64,000 nt of DNA, taken from contig JACJWA010000001.1 in the NCBI GenBank assembly GCA_020637395.1, positions 124,001 to 188,000 of the forward strand. Reading direction: 5' to 3'. The position numbers and the translations under genes are program-made. Origin of the DNA: Calditrichota bacterium (GTDB lineage Bacteria; Electryoneota; RPQS01). Under the pieces are notes generated by a model. The model saw only the letters and a list, made by a program, of their open reading frames with translations, did not search any database and had not been told where the DNA came from. Positions 1 to 9,039 of the stretch are shown piece by piece. Position 1 is the first letter of the stretch; each line of letters starts with the position of its first letter.

Positions 1-162
1 GAAAACGGCGAGCTGTTCATCTCGCCGATCTTCAAATGGTTCCGCGACGACTTCGGCGGCGACGACGGCATCCGCACCTTGTTTCAGATGTACTACCCGG
101 ACGTGACGAAACAGACGAGACTTCGCTACACGGATTACGACTGGGGATTGAACGAAAAGTGA
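1..162 (+). CDS. DUF547 domain protein, C-terminal end (partial)
   Basis: Frame 1 is open from the window edge to a TGA at 160-162 and gives the last 53 residues of a protein. The segment ISPIFKWFRDDFGG resembles the C-terminal part of DUF547 proteins, which are of unknown function. The start lies outside the window. The stop overlaps a possible GTG start of the next gene (GTGA), which suggests translational coupling with the ArsS-like gene. DUF547 identity rests on this short motif only. Confidence 0.6.
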   Translation, partial: ENGELFISPIFKWFRDDFGGDDGIRTLFQMYYPDVTKQTRLRYTDYDWGLNEK

Positions 163-1196
163 CGCTTAAGATTTTGACCCCTCCTACCCCCACTGGAGGA
201 CCGGGCGGGGATGAGCAGGTTCGCATACTCGAAGAGAATGTGTCGTGGGTGCGGTTTGATGATACACTCGAAGGCGCGACGCAGTTTCCGCTGCGTGCGA
301 CGGGGATTGAGACGCTGCAGGTCAATGTGGGCAGGCTGTGCAATCAGACGTGCGAACATTGCCACGTGGATGCGGGACCGGACCGGAAAGAAATCATGCC
401 GCGCGACGTGTTTGAGCAGTGTTTGCGCGTGATAGATGAAGCGGGCATCCGCACCGTGGACATCACCGGCGGCGCACCGGAATTGAATCCGAATTTCCGT
501 TGGTTTGTCGAAGAGTGCAAGACGCGCGGCTGTCACGTCATGGACCGCTGCAATCTGACGATTCTGCTCACACGCCCGCACGAAACACTGGCGGAATTCT
601 TAGCTGCGCACGAGGTTGAGATTATTGCCTCGCTGCCCTGCTACACGGCAGAGAATGCCAACAAACAGCGCGGCGCGGGCGTCTTCGAAAAATCCATCGA
701 AGCTTTGCGGCTTCTGAATTCGCTTGGGTATGGCAAGAGAGAAAAGCTCAAACTGAATTTGGTCTATAATCCCGGCGGAGCCTCGATCCCCGGGTCGCAG
801 CACGCGCTCGAAACCGAGTACAAGCGCATCCTTGGGAGCGAGTACGGCGTGGTGTTCAATGAGCTTTTCTGCATCACGAATATGCCCGTCGGGAGATTCC
901 TGGATTTTCTGCTGACCACAGACAAGTTCGAGCACTATATGACCACTCTGGTCAATGCCTTCAATCCAGCCGCCGCGCGGAACGTGATGTGCCGCAATTT
1001 GATCTCCGTGGATTGGCAGGGCAATCTCTTCGACTGTGATTTCAATCAGATGCTCGATCTGAAAGTGAATCATGGCATGCCGCAGCATATCTCGCGGTGG
1101 CACGCCGATCTGCACACGCGCGAGATTGTCACGCGCAACCATTGCTACGGCTGCACCGCGGGAGCGGGAAGTTCTTGTGGAGGAGCGGTGGCGTGA
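159..1196 (+). CDS. arsS: ArsS-like radical SAM protein (arsenosugar biosynthesis type, DUF3641)
   Basis: Radical SAM enzyme of the ArsS family, linked to arsenosugar synthesis through attachment of an adenosyl-derived group to arsenic. The radical SAM cluster motif is CNQTCEHC (CxxxCxxC), following the family-typical LQVNVG. Next come a GG-type motif (DITGGAPELNP), then MCRNLISVDWQGNLFDCDFNQ, and the C-terminal cysteine motif HCYGCTAGAGSSCGG. The C-terminus is the cysteine form, with no in-frame UGA in the motif. The start is uncertain: GTG at 159 overlaps the upstream stop, while GTG at 240 (VSWVRFDDTLE) matches the usual family N-terminus better. A DUF2064 transferase follows, the common partner of this family. 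No ArsM methyltransferase lies in the window, so the arsenic role is inferred. Confidence 0.85.
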   Translation: MTLKILTPPTPTGGPGGDEQVRILEENVSWVRFDDTLEGATQFPLRATGIETLQVNVGRLCNQTCEHCHVDAGPDRKEIMPRDVFEQCLRVIDEAGIRTVDITGGAPELNPNFRWFVEECKTRGCHVMDRCNLTILLTRPHETLAEFLAAHEVEIIASLPCYTAENANKQRGAGVFEKSIEALRLLNSLGYGKREKLKLNLVYNPGGASIPGSQHALETEYKRILGSEYGVVFNELFCITNMPVGRFLDFLLTTDKFEHYMTTLVNAFNPAAARNVMCRNLISVDWQGNLFDCDFNQMLDLKVNHGMPQHISRWHADLHTREIVTRNHCYGCTAGAGSSCGGAVA

Positions 1197-1281
1197 CAGA
1201 ATTGGCTGGGGGATGGGGGCTGAGGGATGGAAAGTTGTATTGCATGGTAGTGAGAAATTGGCTGATTGACATAAGAATCGA

Positions 1282-1878
1282 ATGAATACATTAGTCTGTT
1301 TGGCCAGAATGCCGGAGCTTGGGAAGGTGAAGACACGGATCGCCGCAGAGTCGAGTCCGCAGAAGGCACTTGAGATTTACGAGCAGCTCGTTCTGAAAAG
1401 CCGCGCCTTGATCGAAGCCTTGCCGGAGCATATCGAGATTGAAGTCACGTTTGCCGATCCATTTGACTTCGTGAAGGGTCAGTCCTACTTCGGCTCGCGG
1501 CCCTTCCTGTCGCAGCAAGCCGAGGGTGATTTAGGCCAGAGAATGTGCGTCGCGGCCATCCGGGCCTTCCAAAGCGGCGCGTCGCGCGTCGTGCTGATCG
1601 GCTCCGACTGCCCCGAATTGACGATCGAGCATGTTTCGCAGGCCTTTCGTATCTTGCAGGATGTCCCCGTCGTGTTTGGTCCGGCCACCGACGGCGGCTA
1701 CTACCTGCTTGGCATGAGCCGCGTGATCCCAGAACTCTTTGGCAATCTGCCGTGGAGCACGGACAGACTTTTCGCGGAAACGCAGGAACGACTGGATCGC
1801 GCCGGCATTCCCTATGGAATGCTCGAAGAACTTACCGACATTGATACGCTGGACGACTGGCGGCGCTGCGCCGGATAG
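1282..1878 (+). CDS. DUF2064 / TIGR04282-type transferase (rSAM/selenodomain-associated transferase 1)
   Basis: A 198-residue protein with the nucleotidyl/glycosyltransferase-A-like signatures of DUF2064: N-terminal VCLARMPELGKVKTRIA (the nucleotide-binding type K-x-R turn), central LIGSDCPEL, and FGPATDGGYYLLGM. Proteins of this group are found beside ArsS-type radical SAM proteins and are thought to supply the sugar step in arsenosugar synthesis. Here it follows the ArsS-like gene by 85 bases, in line with that pairing. The companion transferase 2 (TIGR04283) is not in the window. No membrane segment is visible, so the protein is probably cytoplasmic. Confidence 0.85.
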   Translation: MNTLVCLARMPELGKVKTRIAAESSPQKALEIYEQLVLKSRALIEALPEHIEIEVTFADPFDFVKGQSYFGSRPFLSQQAEGDLGQRMCVAAIRAFQSGASRVVLIGSDCPELTIEHVSQAFRILQDVPVVFGPATDGGYYLLGMSRVIPELFGNLPWSTDRLFAETQERLDRAGIPYGMLEELTDIDTLDDWRRCAG

Positions 1879-1913
1879 TCGGTCCACATATTCATACTCG
1901 TATTGGAGAGTCT

Positions 1914-3458
1914 ATGAAGTCCGCACTTTGCGCTGCTTTGCTTCTGCTCTTTGTCCAATTGTCCGTTGCGGAAAACAGCTATAAGAATTTCCGGATTCCC
2001 GATCATCAGGTTCACGCGCTCTGGGCAACCGCAGACCTAAATCACAACTTCCAGAATCGCTATGGTCTCGGGGTGAACAAGAACAGCTACGGCAACGCGC
2101 GCGCTTCGTTTCGCGGCTATTGGCTTCGCGATCATGAAGACTGCGCGCTGGAGTTCTCGCCCAGACTTGAGTACTATGGCTCCTTGCAGGAAAGAAAGTC
2201 GAATGGCGCGTACTGGGATCCCACCTTCAGAGAAGGGAGCAAGTCGAGCCAAGGTCAACAGATTCTGGACGTGCCGATCCGTGCGATTTTCTTTCCGACC
2301 GACTCTCCGCTTGGATTTGAAGCCACTCTGATTGAGAATGTGTCCGTGGAGCAATATTGGTATCACTATGACTACCGCTACGGTGATCCGGACTTCATGC
2401 GCGGCAATGTCCACGATCGGGAGCGGCACACGATAGTCTATCACTCGGAAGCCGACCTCGGAATCGGCTGGGGAAGACTCCGCAATGCCAGCGGCGTGTT
2501 CCAGGCCAGAGTGCTCGAGCAGCGCCTTCAGGAACTCGGGAGACTGCGCGGTAACCTGTCTGACGACACAAAACTGAAGCTCGCCCAGCTCTATTATCGT
2601 CAGAGTGACTTCTGGGTTGCGCACGAACGCTCCGGCAAATTCTTCATGAGTGAAGTGGAACAGCTTCTGAAGGCGGACCCCGCCTTCTCCGGCGAACTCG
2701 ACGCCTATGCGACCTACCGGATAACTGAGGAAATCGCTCCCGGCTACTTGAGCCGATGGAAAGGCATCCGCTGGTCGCTGAATCTGCGCGCGCTGTCCGT
2801 GCAGAATGTCAGACACGAAACGGACAAGCACTTTCAGTTTGAAGGCACGGATTCGACGTGGAACGTCAACTCGTTGAACGACTACACCTATTCCGGAAGC
2901 GTCACGTCCACAAGTCTTCTGGCCGGACCCCGCATGCAGCTCGCCTGTCCGCTCAATTGGAACTGGCAGCTCAGCGCCGACAGCCGATTTGAACATCGCT
3001 TTGATCCCACGGATGCGGGATTTGCCTGGACGAACAATTTTCAGATCGAGTACGCCATGGCGGATCGCTGGCTGCTCAGATATGAGTTAGATCACGTCCG
3101 CTACATCCTCGATCCGCTGAGCCGCGATCTCGAACACCGAAATGCGTGGTATGTGGAAAACTCCGCACGGCTTGGCTACTATGTCACGGACCGGATTTCC
3201 GCGTCTTGCAATCTCTCCCTTGCGCAATCCAAGCTCAGATCCTACATTCCTAACAATGAACTGATCTACATTGAGCAGGACTACTCCACCTACTGGGATT
3301 CCTATTATCAGCGCGAGGCGAGCATCTCGCTGTCCCTGACCTACCATTTCTCGGGCCATGTCGGCCCCTATGACGGAGCCTATTATCAGCCGCGCGACCC
3401 CTACACCGCGCCGACAGATCACTATCCCTATCACAATTCGTTTTACTATCAGGAGTGA
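1914..3458 (+). CDS. Exported envelope protein, probably outer-membrane barrel, paralogue 1
   Basis: A 514-residue protein with a clear signal peptide (first ~20 residues, cut near SVAEN), preceded by a GGAG ribosome site. I do not recognise the family. It begins with a YRIP-like motif (KNFRIPDHQVHAL). It has a central helical block (LEQRLQELGRLRGNLSDDTKLKLAQLYYRQSDFW..., about residues 195-270), then alternating aromatic and polar strands typical of beta-barrels and a Tyr/Pro-rich tail ending in YYQE. The next gene is a clear paralogue with the same order of parts. The neighbours suggest one operon running to the nitrilase gene. The barrel location is inferred from composition only. Confidence 0.75.
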   Translation: MKSALCAALLLLFVQLSVAENSYKNFRIPDHQVHALWATADLNHNFQNRYGLGVNKNSYGNARASFRGYWLRDHEDCALEFSPRLEYYGSLQERKSNGAYWDPTFREGSKSSQGQQILDVPIRAIFFPTDSPLGFEATLIENVSVEQYWYHYDYRYGDPDFMRGNVHDRERHTIVYHSEADLGIGWGRLRNASGVFQARVLEQRLQELGRLRGNLSDDTKLKLAQLYYRQSDFWVAHERSGKFFMSEVEQLLKADPAFSGELDAYATYRITEEIAPGYLSRWKGIRWSLNLRALSVQNVRHETDKHFQFEGTDSTWNVNSLNDYTYSGSVTSTSLLAGPRMQLACPLNWNWQLSADSRFEHRFDPTDAGFAWTNNFQIEYAMADRWLLRYELDHVRYILDPLSRDLEHRNAWYVENSARLGYYVTDRISASCNLSLAQSKLRSYIPNNELIYIEQDYSTYWDSYYQREASISLSLTYHFSGHVGPYDGAYYQPRDPYTAPTDHYPYHNSFYYQE

Positions 3459-3535
3459 GAAACTGAAACATCGCTACCGCTTTGACTTTGGAATTGGATC
3501 GAGCTTGCTCATCACTTCACAAGCGGAGACTATTG

Positions 3536-5092
3536 ATGCGTGTATTCCTGGCCTTGCTTATTCTTGGATCTTTGACTCTTGAAGCACCTGCATATGAACT
3601 GAGCGACTACCGCATTCCCCGGCATCAGGTGTCGTCGCTGGTTTCCCGCTTCAACTTTTCGGCGGGGCGAGGTGGTACCGTGGACGCGGAGTCCGCAGAC
3701 CGGAGCGCAAATCACTACGGGAATCTGAATTTCTCCGGCTACTGGCTCTACGATAGCGAGAACCTCGGAATCGAAATTGAACCATTTGTCACCGCCGAGG
3801 TCAACGGCTGGTCTTCGGAGCGACGGGGTACGGGCTACGACTATCGCTCGGGCCGAACGCCGATTCGCTCCGAAGGATCTTCAAACTACTACCATCAGCG
3901 CTACTCTCTGGCCACAAGGGGCATCTTCTTCCCGACGGAACTTCCGCTCGGAGTGGAGTGGACCGCACTTGGGCAGGCCAACGGAGATCAGTACCTTTCG
4001 CACGGACAGGGGTCGTCGCAGGACACCTTGGGCATTGAAGACTGGTCGTACAAAAGCGACAGCTATCGCATAAGTTACACGACTCGCGCCGACGCCGGGC
4101 TTGGATGGGGAAGAATACGCGATGCGTCCGGGCTCTACAAAGCTCACATTCTTGAAGATCGCCTCGAGAAACTTGGCCGCTTGACTGGAAAGCTTTCCGA
4201 CGAAACGCTGCGCAAGATTGCCGATCTCTACTACACGCGCTCGGATTTCTTCCGGCGCGATGAGCGCGTGGAACGTTTCTTTTGGAATGAAGTTGAAGCA
4301 ATCCTGAAGCAAGATCCCGCGATGACCGGCGAACTGGACGCCTTTGCGCTCTTCCGCATCGCCGAAAGCGTCGCCCCGTCTTCGCCCGTGAGGCACAGCG
4401 GCATTCGCTTTTCGTTCTACGCAGTGGGACGGCACTCCAGCTCGGTGTCGCTCTATGGTGAGGAAGAGAGCAGCGCGTTCTATCCCGACACCGGAGAACG
4501 CACCGCGTCAGACTCTTCGAGCTCATCCAGGAGCGAATCGCACATCGAAGAGATTCTGATCGGAACTCGCCTACAAGTGAGCTTTCCGGTCAACTGGCGC
4601 GTGCAGATCACCGGTGACACGAAACTCGAACGCAAGCTGCACCACGCCAACGCGGGCTATGCCTGGCACACCGTGCTCATGACGCGCTATGCGCTCCACG
4701 ATCGCTGGGCCTGCTCACACACCTTCTTGTTCTCGCGCTGGGACAATCATCCGCTCGATCGCACTCGTCCGCGTGGGCAGTGGGCGGAGTTTGAAAACTG
4801 GTTCTCTTTGGCGTACTATGTCGAAAGCCGCGTGTCCGTGTCGGGCTATCTCTCGCTGTTGCAAAACACCGCGAGCGAAAGCTTCCCCAATGAACCCGAG
4901 CGCGGACGCTACAAGCGCTTCGTGAATGACGTCTACGCAGGTATCACGCTGAACTACTTCTTCAAAGGTGCCAGCGGAACCTACAGCACGTCGGACTACT
5001 TCCCCCGCTCAAGTCTGTTTGTTCGCAACGTCGGCTATCCGCGCGGCTACAGCGACTACTACAGTGACTACTATTACGATTACTACTATTGA
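3536..5092 (+). CDS. Exported envelope protein, probably outer-membrane barrel, paralogue 2
   Basis: A tandem paralogue of the preceding gene. The start at 3536 was chosen because it has a GGAG site just upstream and gives a signal peptide beginning MRVFLALLILGSLTLEAPAY. It shares the N-terminal YRIPRHQVSSL motif, the segment GLGWGRIRDASGLYKAHI, a helical block (KLSDETLRKIADLYYTRSDF) and GELDAFALFRIAESVAP. The C-terminus is a striking Tyr/Asp/Ser tail (about the last 18 residues, ending DYYYDYYY). A Ser-rich loop lies near residues 320-335. The function is unknown. Tandem duplication and divergence suggest two subunits or two variants of one surface structure. Confidence 0.75.
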   Translation: MRVFLALLILGSLTLEAPAYELSDYRIPRHQVSSLVSRFNFSAGRGGTVDAESADRSANHYGNLNFSGYWLYDSENLGIEIEPFVTAEVNGWSSERRGTGYDYRSGRTPIRSEGSSNYYHQRYSLATRGIFFPTELPLGVEWTALGQANGDQYLSHGQGSSQDTLGIEDWSYKSDSYRISYTTRADAGLGWGRIRDASGLYKAHILEDRLEKLGRLTGKLSDETLRKIADLYYTRSDFFRRDERVERFFWNEVEAILKQDPAMTGELDAFALFRIAESVAPSSPVRHSGIRFSFYAVGRHSSSVSLYGEEESSAFYPDTGERTASDSSSSSRSESHIEEILIGTRLQVSFPVNWRVQITGDTKLERKLHHANAGYAWHTVLMTRYALHDRWACSHTFLFSRWDNHPLDRTRPRGQWAEFENWFSLAYYVESRVSVSGYLSLLQNTASESFPNEPERGRYKRFVNDVYAGITLNYFFKGASGTYSTSDYFPRSSLFVRNVGYPRGYSDYYSDYYYDYYY

Positions 5093-5114
5093 TTCAGCAA
5101 AACACCCTGCTGCC

Positions 5115-5678
5115 ATGACCAGAATTGTCTGCCTGCTTTGCCTGTTTGCTCTCCTCGGCTGCTCCAAGGAAGCCAAGCAAGACAAGCCCGCGTCGTCCGC
5201 CACCAGCGAAACCACGCAACCCAAGTCCACAACCTCTGACGACAAACCCGTCTTCTCGGAAGGCTCACTTCTGCATGAAGGCATGTCTGCGTGCGTCGTG
5301 ATTTTTCCCGAGGCTCAGCAAAAGGAAGAGTGGCTCTCGCTGATTCGCCTGAAAGGCGCGAGCGACACCGACCGCCTTCCCCGGATTCCCCTCGCGTCTT
5401 CCAACACGATGACCCTGCTGAACATTCCTCCGGGAATGTACCAGATTTCCGCCAGTGCGTGGCTGCGCAAGTCGCCTCCCTACACCGGCGGCATCAGTGA
5501 CTCGGTGAACTTGACGCCGGGCGAACTGCTTATTCTGCGCGCGCCGCCGCTTCCGAACGAAGACATTACTCCCGACCATTACAAACTGGACGTCGTCGGC
5601 CGCAAGACCTGGACCGTCGCGGCGCCGCAGCAACTTCCACCCTTCATTGCCGAAACCGCTAAAGCCATCCGCGGTTAA
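5115..5678 (+). CDS. Lipoprotein of unknown function
   Basis: A 187-residue protein starting MTRIVCLLCLFALLGCSKE, with the lipobox LLGC giving a lipidated Cys at residue 16. A Lys/Ser/Thr-rich linker (about residues 20-45) precedes a small globular domain containing LLNIPPGMYQISASAWLRKSPP and a LTPGEL turn. The pattern suggests a beta-sandwich of the carboxypeptidase-regulatory type, but that is an inference. It lies 22 bases after the paralogue-2 gene and 22 bases before the nitrilase gene, so co-transcription is likely. Confidence 0.7.
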   Translation: MTRIVCLLCLFALLGCSKEAKQDKPASSATSETTQPKSTTSDDKPVFSEGSLLHEGMSACVVIFPEAQQKEEWLSLIRLKGASDTDRLPRIPLASSNTMTLLNIPPGMYQISASAWLRKSPPYTGGISDSVNLTPGELLILRAPPLPNEDITPDHYKLDVVGRKTWTVAAPQQLPPFIAETAKAIRG

Positions 5679-5700
5679 GCTCGCACATCGAACGACACAC

Positions 5701-6489
5701 ATGATTCTTGGCATCGTGCAAACCGACCCCGTCTTCGGGGACATTATCGGAAATCAAATTCAAGTCGAAAGACTGCTCGGAAATCACAAGGCGGACCTCT
5801 GGGTCCTGCCTGAACTTGCTCTGACCGGATACGAAACGCGCGGACGCGCAGAGAGTCTTGAACTCTCCGAAGAACTGCCTCACGGTCCCAGCGCAAAATG
5901 GCTCCACCAACTTTGCCGCGACCGCAATTGCCACATGATCATGGGGCTGATTGAACGCGAAGGAGACAAAGTCTATAACGGTTCGGTCTTCATAGGACCG
6001 GACGGCATGGTCGGACGCTACCGCAAGGTGCACCTTTTTGATAAGGAAGTCACCCGCTTCGACCCCGGCGACATACCCTTCAATGTCTATGACATCGGAG
6101 TCGCCCGCGTTGGAATCATGATCTGTTTCGACTGGCGTTTTCCCGAAGTCATGCGCACGCTCGCCTTGCGCGGCGGGCAGATTGTCGCACATCCTTCCAA
6201 TCTCGTGCTGCCCTATTGCCAGGCAGCCATGGTCACACGCTGTTTCGAAAACAACGTTTTCGCCGCCACAGCCAACCGCATCGGCACCGAAGAACGTGAC
6301 GACCGTTCCGTTTCGTTCACCGGACGAAGCGTCATCGTGGGAACGCAGGGAGAACTGCTCGCTTCCGCCGCGGTGGATGCGACAGACGTTCTCTTGGTGG
6401 ACATTGATCCGACCCGCGCAGACATCAAGACAATTAACCCCTACAACGATACATTCGGGACCCGGCGCGCCGAATTCTACGAAATCTGA
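5701..6489 (+). CDS. Carbon-nitrogen hydrolase (nitrilase superfamily)
   Basis: A 262-residue cytoplasmic amidase-fold protein. The catalytic triad of the superfamily is visible: Glu in LPELALTGYE, Lys in YRKVHLFDKE and Cys in MICFDWRFPE. The substrate cannot be named; length and motifs fit the omega-amidase/N-carbamoyl hydrolase-like branches. The start ATG at 5701 gives the family-typical N-terminus MILGIVQTDPVFGD. It is the last gene of the putative operon and is followed by a strong terminator at 6518-6546. Confidence 0.88.
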   Translation: MILGIVQTDPVFGDIIGNQIQVERLLGNHKADLWVLPELALTGYETRGRAESLELSEELPHGPSAKWLHQLCRDRNCHMIMGLIEREGDKVYNGSVFIGPDGMVGRYRKVHLFDKEVTRFDPGDIPFNVYDIGVARVGIMICFDWRFPEVMRTLALRGGQIVAHPSNLVLPYCQAAMVTRCFENNVFAATANRIGTEERDDRSVSFTGRSVIVGTQGELLASAAVDATDVLLVDIDPTRADIKTINPYNDTFGTRRAEFYEI

Positions 6490-6517
6490 TCGGTTGAAAA
6501 AACGCAACCATTTGTTC

Positions 6518-6546
6518 CGGGCCGCACCAATGCGGCCCGTTTTTTT
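6518..6546 (+). terminator. Rho-independent terminator after the nitrilase gene
   Basis: A 9-bp GC-rich stem (cgggccgca / tgcggcccg, loop ccaa) is followed at once by seven T. Confidence 0.9.
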
Positions 6547-6785
6547 GTTCGATTCTGATCAGCCCGCTTGCCTTTCCTGTGTTTTCGACTCGGAAAGAGA
6601 TGCCGCATATTTTCTTGCCCATGTGTCGAATTATGCGCTACTGCAACCAATTTCTGCTCACTTGATTGTCATTTGAGCGCCTCGCAACCGAATCTCTCAA
6701 GCACTGCTTCAACTTCTTGCTTTGGGCATTTCGTTTGCTCAACCTGACCCCGAAGTACTCTAATTTCAAGCAAAGGAAGCGGAAC

Positions 6786-7277
6786 GTGAGCAACGCACCC
6801 GCCAATACTACGGACTCTCGTGCAGGTAAATACCTGACCTTCGAGCTGGACGATGAAGCGTACGGAATCGAAATCCTCAAAGTACGCGAGATCATTGGAA
6901 TGATGGATATCACCAAAGTTCCGCGCATGCCGTCGCATGTGCGCGGTGTCATCAATCTCCGGGGCAAAGTCATTCCCGTGATTGATCTGAGGCTGAAATT
7001 TGAGATGAACTCCATCGAGGAAACGCCCGAAACCTGTATCATTGTCGCGGACGTCTCGGGACAGCAGATGGGTTTGCAGGTGGACAAGGTCTGCGAGGTC
7101 CTCGACATCGCGGGCAATGAAATCGAAGATGCGCCGACGCTCAACGCGACCGTGGACAACTCGATGATTCTCGGCATGGGCAAAGCCAAAGGAAGAGTAA
7201 ATATTCTGCTGAAGATCGAACAAGTGCTGTCCACGGAACAGGCCGTGGCGGTCAGCGAAGACATTGATCTCGGCTAG
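6786..7277 (+). CDS. cheW: Chemotaxis adaptor CheW
   Basis: A 163-residue CheW-domain protein that couples chemoreceptors to the kinase CheA. Family motifs are YLTFELDDEAYGIEILKVREII, VRGVINLRGKVIPVIDLRLKF and MGLQVDKVCEVLDI. The GTG at 6786 was chosen because an AAGGAAG ribosome site lies just upstream and the conserved domain begins about 18 residues later; an upstream in-frame ATG at 6666 would add an unrelated stretch. Two chemoreceptor genes follow, but no cheA, cheR, cheB or cheY of the classical pathway is in the window. Confidence 0.93.
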   Translation: MSNAPANTTDSRAGKYLTFELDDEAYGIEILKVREIIGMMDITKVPRMPSHVRGVINLRGKVIPVIDLRLKFEMNSIEETPETCIIVADVSGQQMGLQVDKVCEVLDIAGNEIEDAPTLNATVDNSMILGMGKAKGRVNILLKIEQVLSTEQAVAVSEDIDLG

Positions 7278-7335
7278 CGCGATCGCTTCTCTGAATCAAT
7301 AACAAAGCAATAAATAGAAATCAGGAACTACCAAC

Positions 7336-9021
7336 ATGTCACTCAATCGTTGGTCACTGCGTTCAAAGATCATCTTCATGGGAATCTCTCTTCCCACGTT
7401 GCTGTTGATCGGACTCTTTGCCGCTTATGCGTCGCACCAGAAGGAAGTCGCCGTGGATGCGATCGTCGAAAAAGCGCGTTCAATCTGTCTGGCCACGGAG
7501 TCCACCCGCCAGGGTATGGAGGAATACTGGGGAGCGGGCGTTTTCACCATTGAGCAGCTCAAGGACTGGGCTGACCATGGCCAGCTCGACAAAGTCGTGT
7601 CCGCCGTGCCGGTTGTGACCGCCTGGAAGAGCGCCATGCGCAAAGCACAGGAAGCGGGTTATGAATTCCGCGTTCCGAAAAACCAGCCGCGCAATCCAAA
7701 CAATCAGCCTGATGCCGTCGAAGCAGAAGTTCTGCGGATCCTGGAATCAGGAACCGTCGCCGAACACGTCGTCGTGGATAAGGACAAGAACGCCGTTCGC
7801 TACTTCCGCCCGATCAAACTGACTGCGACCTGTATGTATTGCCACGGTGACCCTGCAAAGTCCGCGGAGTACTGGGGCAATGACAAGGGCCTTGACCCAA
7901 CCGGCGTGCGCATGGAAAACTGGCAGGTCGGCGAAGTTCATGGAGCTTTTGAAGTGGTGCAGTCGCTTGAAGCGGCAGATGCAAAATTGGCAAGCTCCAT
8001 GAAGTATGGCGCGATCCTCGTGATCCTGGGCCTGGGTATTAGCGGCGTACTCTTGTGGTTCGCCATTCAGTACGGCGTGAATAAGCCGATCTCGCGAATT
8101 GTGGACACCCTGCTGAACGGTTCCGATCAGGTCGCCGGTGCAGCCGGACAGGTTTCCAGCACCAGCCAAAGCCTTGCCCAAGGGGCCAGCGAACAGGCTT
8201 CCTCCATTGAAGAGATCAGCTCAAGTCTGGAAGAAATGTCTTCCATGACTCAGCAGAATGCCGATAACTCGCGCACGGCGACAGGACTAATGGCGGAAAC
8301 CAACCGCACGGTTCAAGCCGCCGATCAAAGCGCTGGGGACATGGATACTGCAATGAGTTCGATTAAGTCGGCGTCCGATCAAACGTCCAAAATCATCAAG
8401 TCCATTGACGAAATCGCCTTCCAGACCAACCTGTTGGCTCTGAATGCCGCAGTTGAGGCCGCGCGTGCCGGAGAAGCCGGAAAGGGCTTCGCCGTCGTCG
8501 CCGAAGAAGTGCGCAATCTGGCAATGCGTTCAGCCGAGGCCGCCAAGAACACCAGCTCCCTGATTGAAGACACGCTGGCCAGAGTGGACGGTGGTGTACA
8601 GGTCGTTGGTACTCTGAAAAGCGCTCTCGGTCAAGCAAATACGGCAGCAGGCAAAGTCTCAAGCCTCGTGGATGAGATCGCCGCCGCGTCCTCAGAGCAG
8701 GCACAGGGTATCGGCCAGGTCAATCAGGCGATTACTCAGATGGACAAGGTTACGCAGGGCAACGCTGCTGCCGCAGAAGAAGGCGCCGCCGCTGCGGAAG
8801 AGCTCTCCGGACAGGCCGAGTCCCTCTCGTCCACCATCAATGAGCTGTTGAAGCTCGTCAATGGAGACTCGGGATCAGAATACGGCGGTCCCAAGCCGCG
8901 TCGTACACCTGCTGGATTTGGTTCGACCAAACCAAAGGTCGCTGCGCAGTCGCACACTCACAGCCACAGCTCACCGTCATCCCACGCGATTCCGTTCGAT
9001 GACGATATGGGCAGTTTCTAA
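7336..9021 (+). CDS. Methyl-accepting chemotaxis protein with CxxCH (Tll0287-like/DUF3365) sensor domain
   Basis: A 561-residue chemoreceptor. A membrane segment (about residues 12-32) is followed by a periplasmic domain resembling the DUF3365/Tll0287-like family, with a c-type haem motif CMYCH at residues 166-170. A second membrane segment lies near residues 226-246. The signalling domain has the hairpin-tip core IDEIAFQTNLLALNAAVEAA followed by RAGEAGKGFAVVAEEVRNLA. The C-terminus is Ser/His-rich. A canonical HAMP domain is not obvious. The haem motif suggests sensing of redox state or a gas, which is inference. It lies 58 bases after cheW and ends in its own terminator. Confidence 0.92.
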   Translation: MSLNRWSLRSKIIFMGISLPTLLLIGLFAAYASHQKEVAVDAIVEKARSICLATESTRQGMEEYWGAGVFTIEQLKDWADHGQLDKVVSAVPVVTAWKSAMRKAQEAGYEFRVPKNQPRNPNNQPDAVEAEVLRILESGTVAEHVVVDKDKNAVRYFRPIKLTATCMYCHGDPAKSAEYWGNDKGLDPTGVRMENWQVGEVHGAFEVVQSLEAADAKLASSMKYGAILVILGLGISGVLLWFAIQYGVNKPISRIVDTLLNGSDQVAGAAGQVSSTSQSLAQGASEQASSIEEISSSLEEMSSMTQQNADNSRTATGLMAETNRTVQAADQSAGDMDTAMSSIKSASDQTSKIIKSIDEIAFQTNLLALNAAVEAARAGEAGKGFAVVAEEVRNLAMRSAEAAKNTSSLIEDTLARVDGGVQVVGTLKSALGQANTAAGKVSSLVDEIAAASSEQAQGIGQVNQAITQMDKVTQGNAAAAEEGAAAAEELSGQAESLSSTINELLKLVNGDSGSEYGGPKPRRTPAGFGSTKPKVAAQSHTHSHSSPSSHAIPFDDDMGSF

Positions 9022-9039
9022 GATTCAAGCGCGAGTCCG

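Noticed and set aside
1194..1196. TGA at the end of the ArsS-like gene as a possible Sec codon
   Set aside because: The C-terminal family motif CTAGAGSSCGG is already complete, and the frame after the TGA hits another stop within about ten codons.
2037..2996. Long minus-strand open frame opposite the first envelope gene, and similar long frames opposite 17189-19330 and 19585-21123
   Set aside because: They are shadows of real plus-strand genes, with Arg/Val/His-rich composition and no ribosome sites or homologous motifs.
3482..3535. Longer N-terminus for envelope paralogue 2
   Set aside because: It would bury the signal peptide behind 18 residues; the ATG at 3536 has a proper GGAG site.
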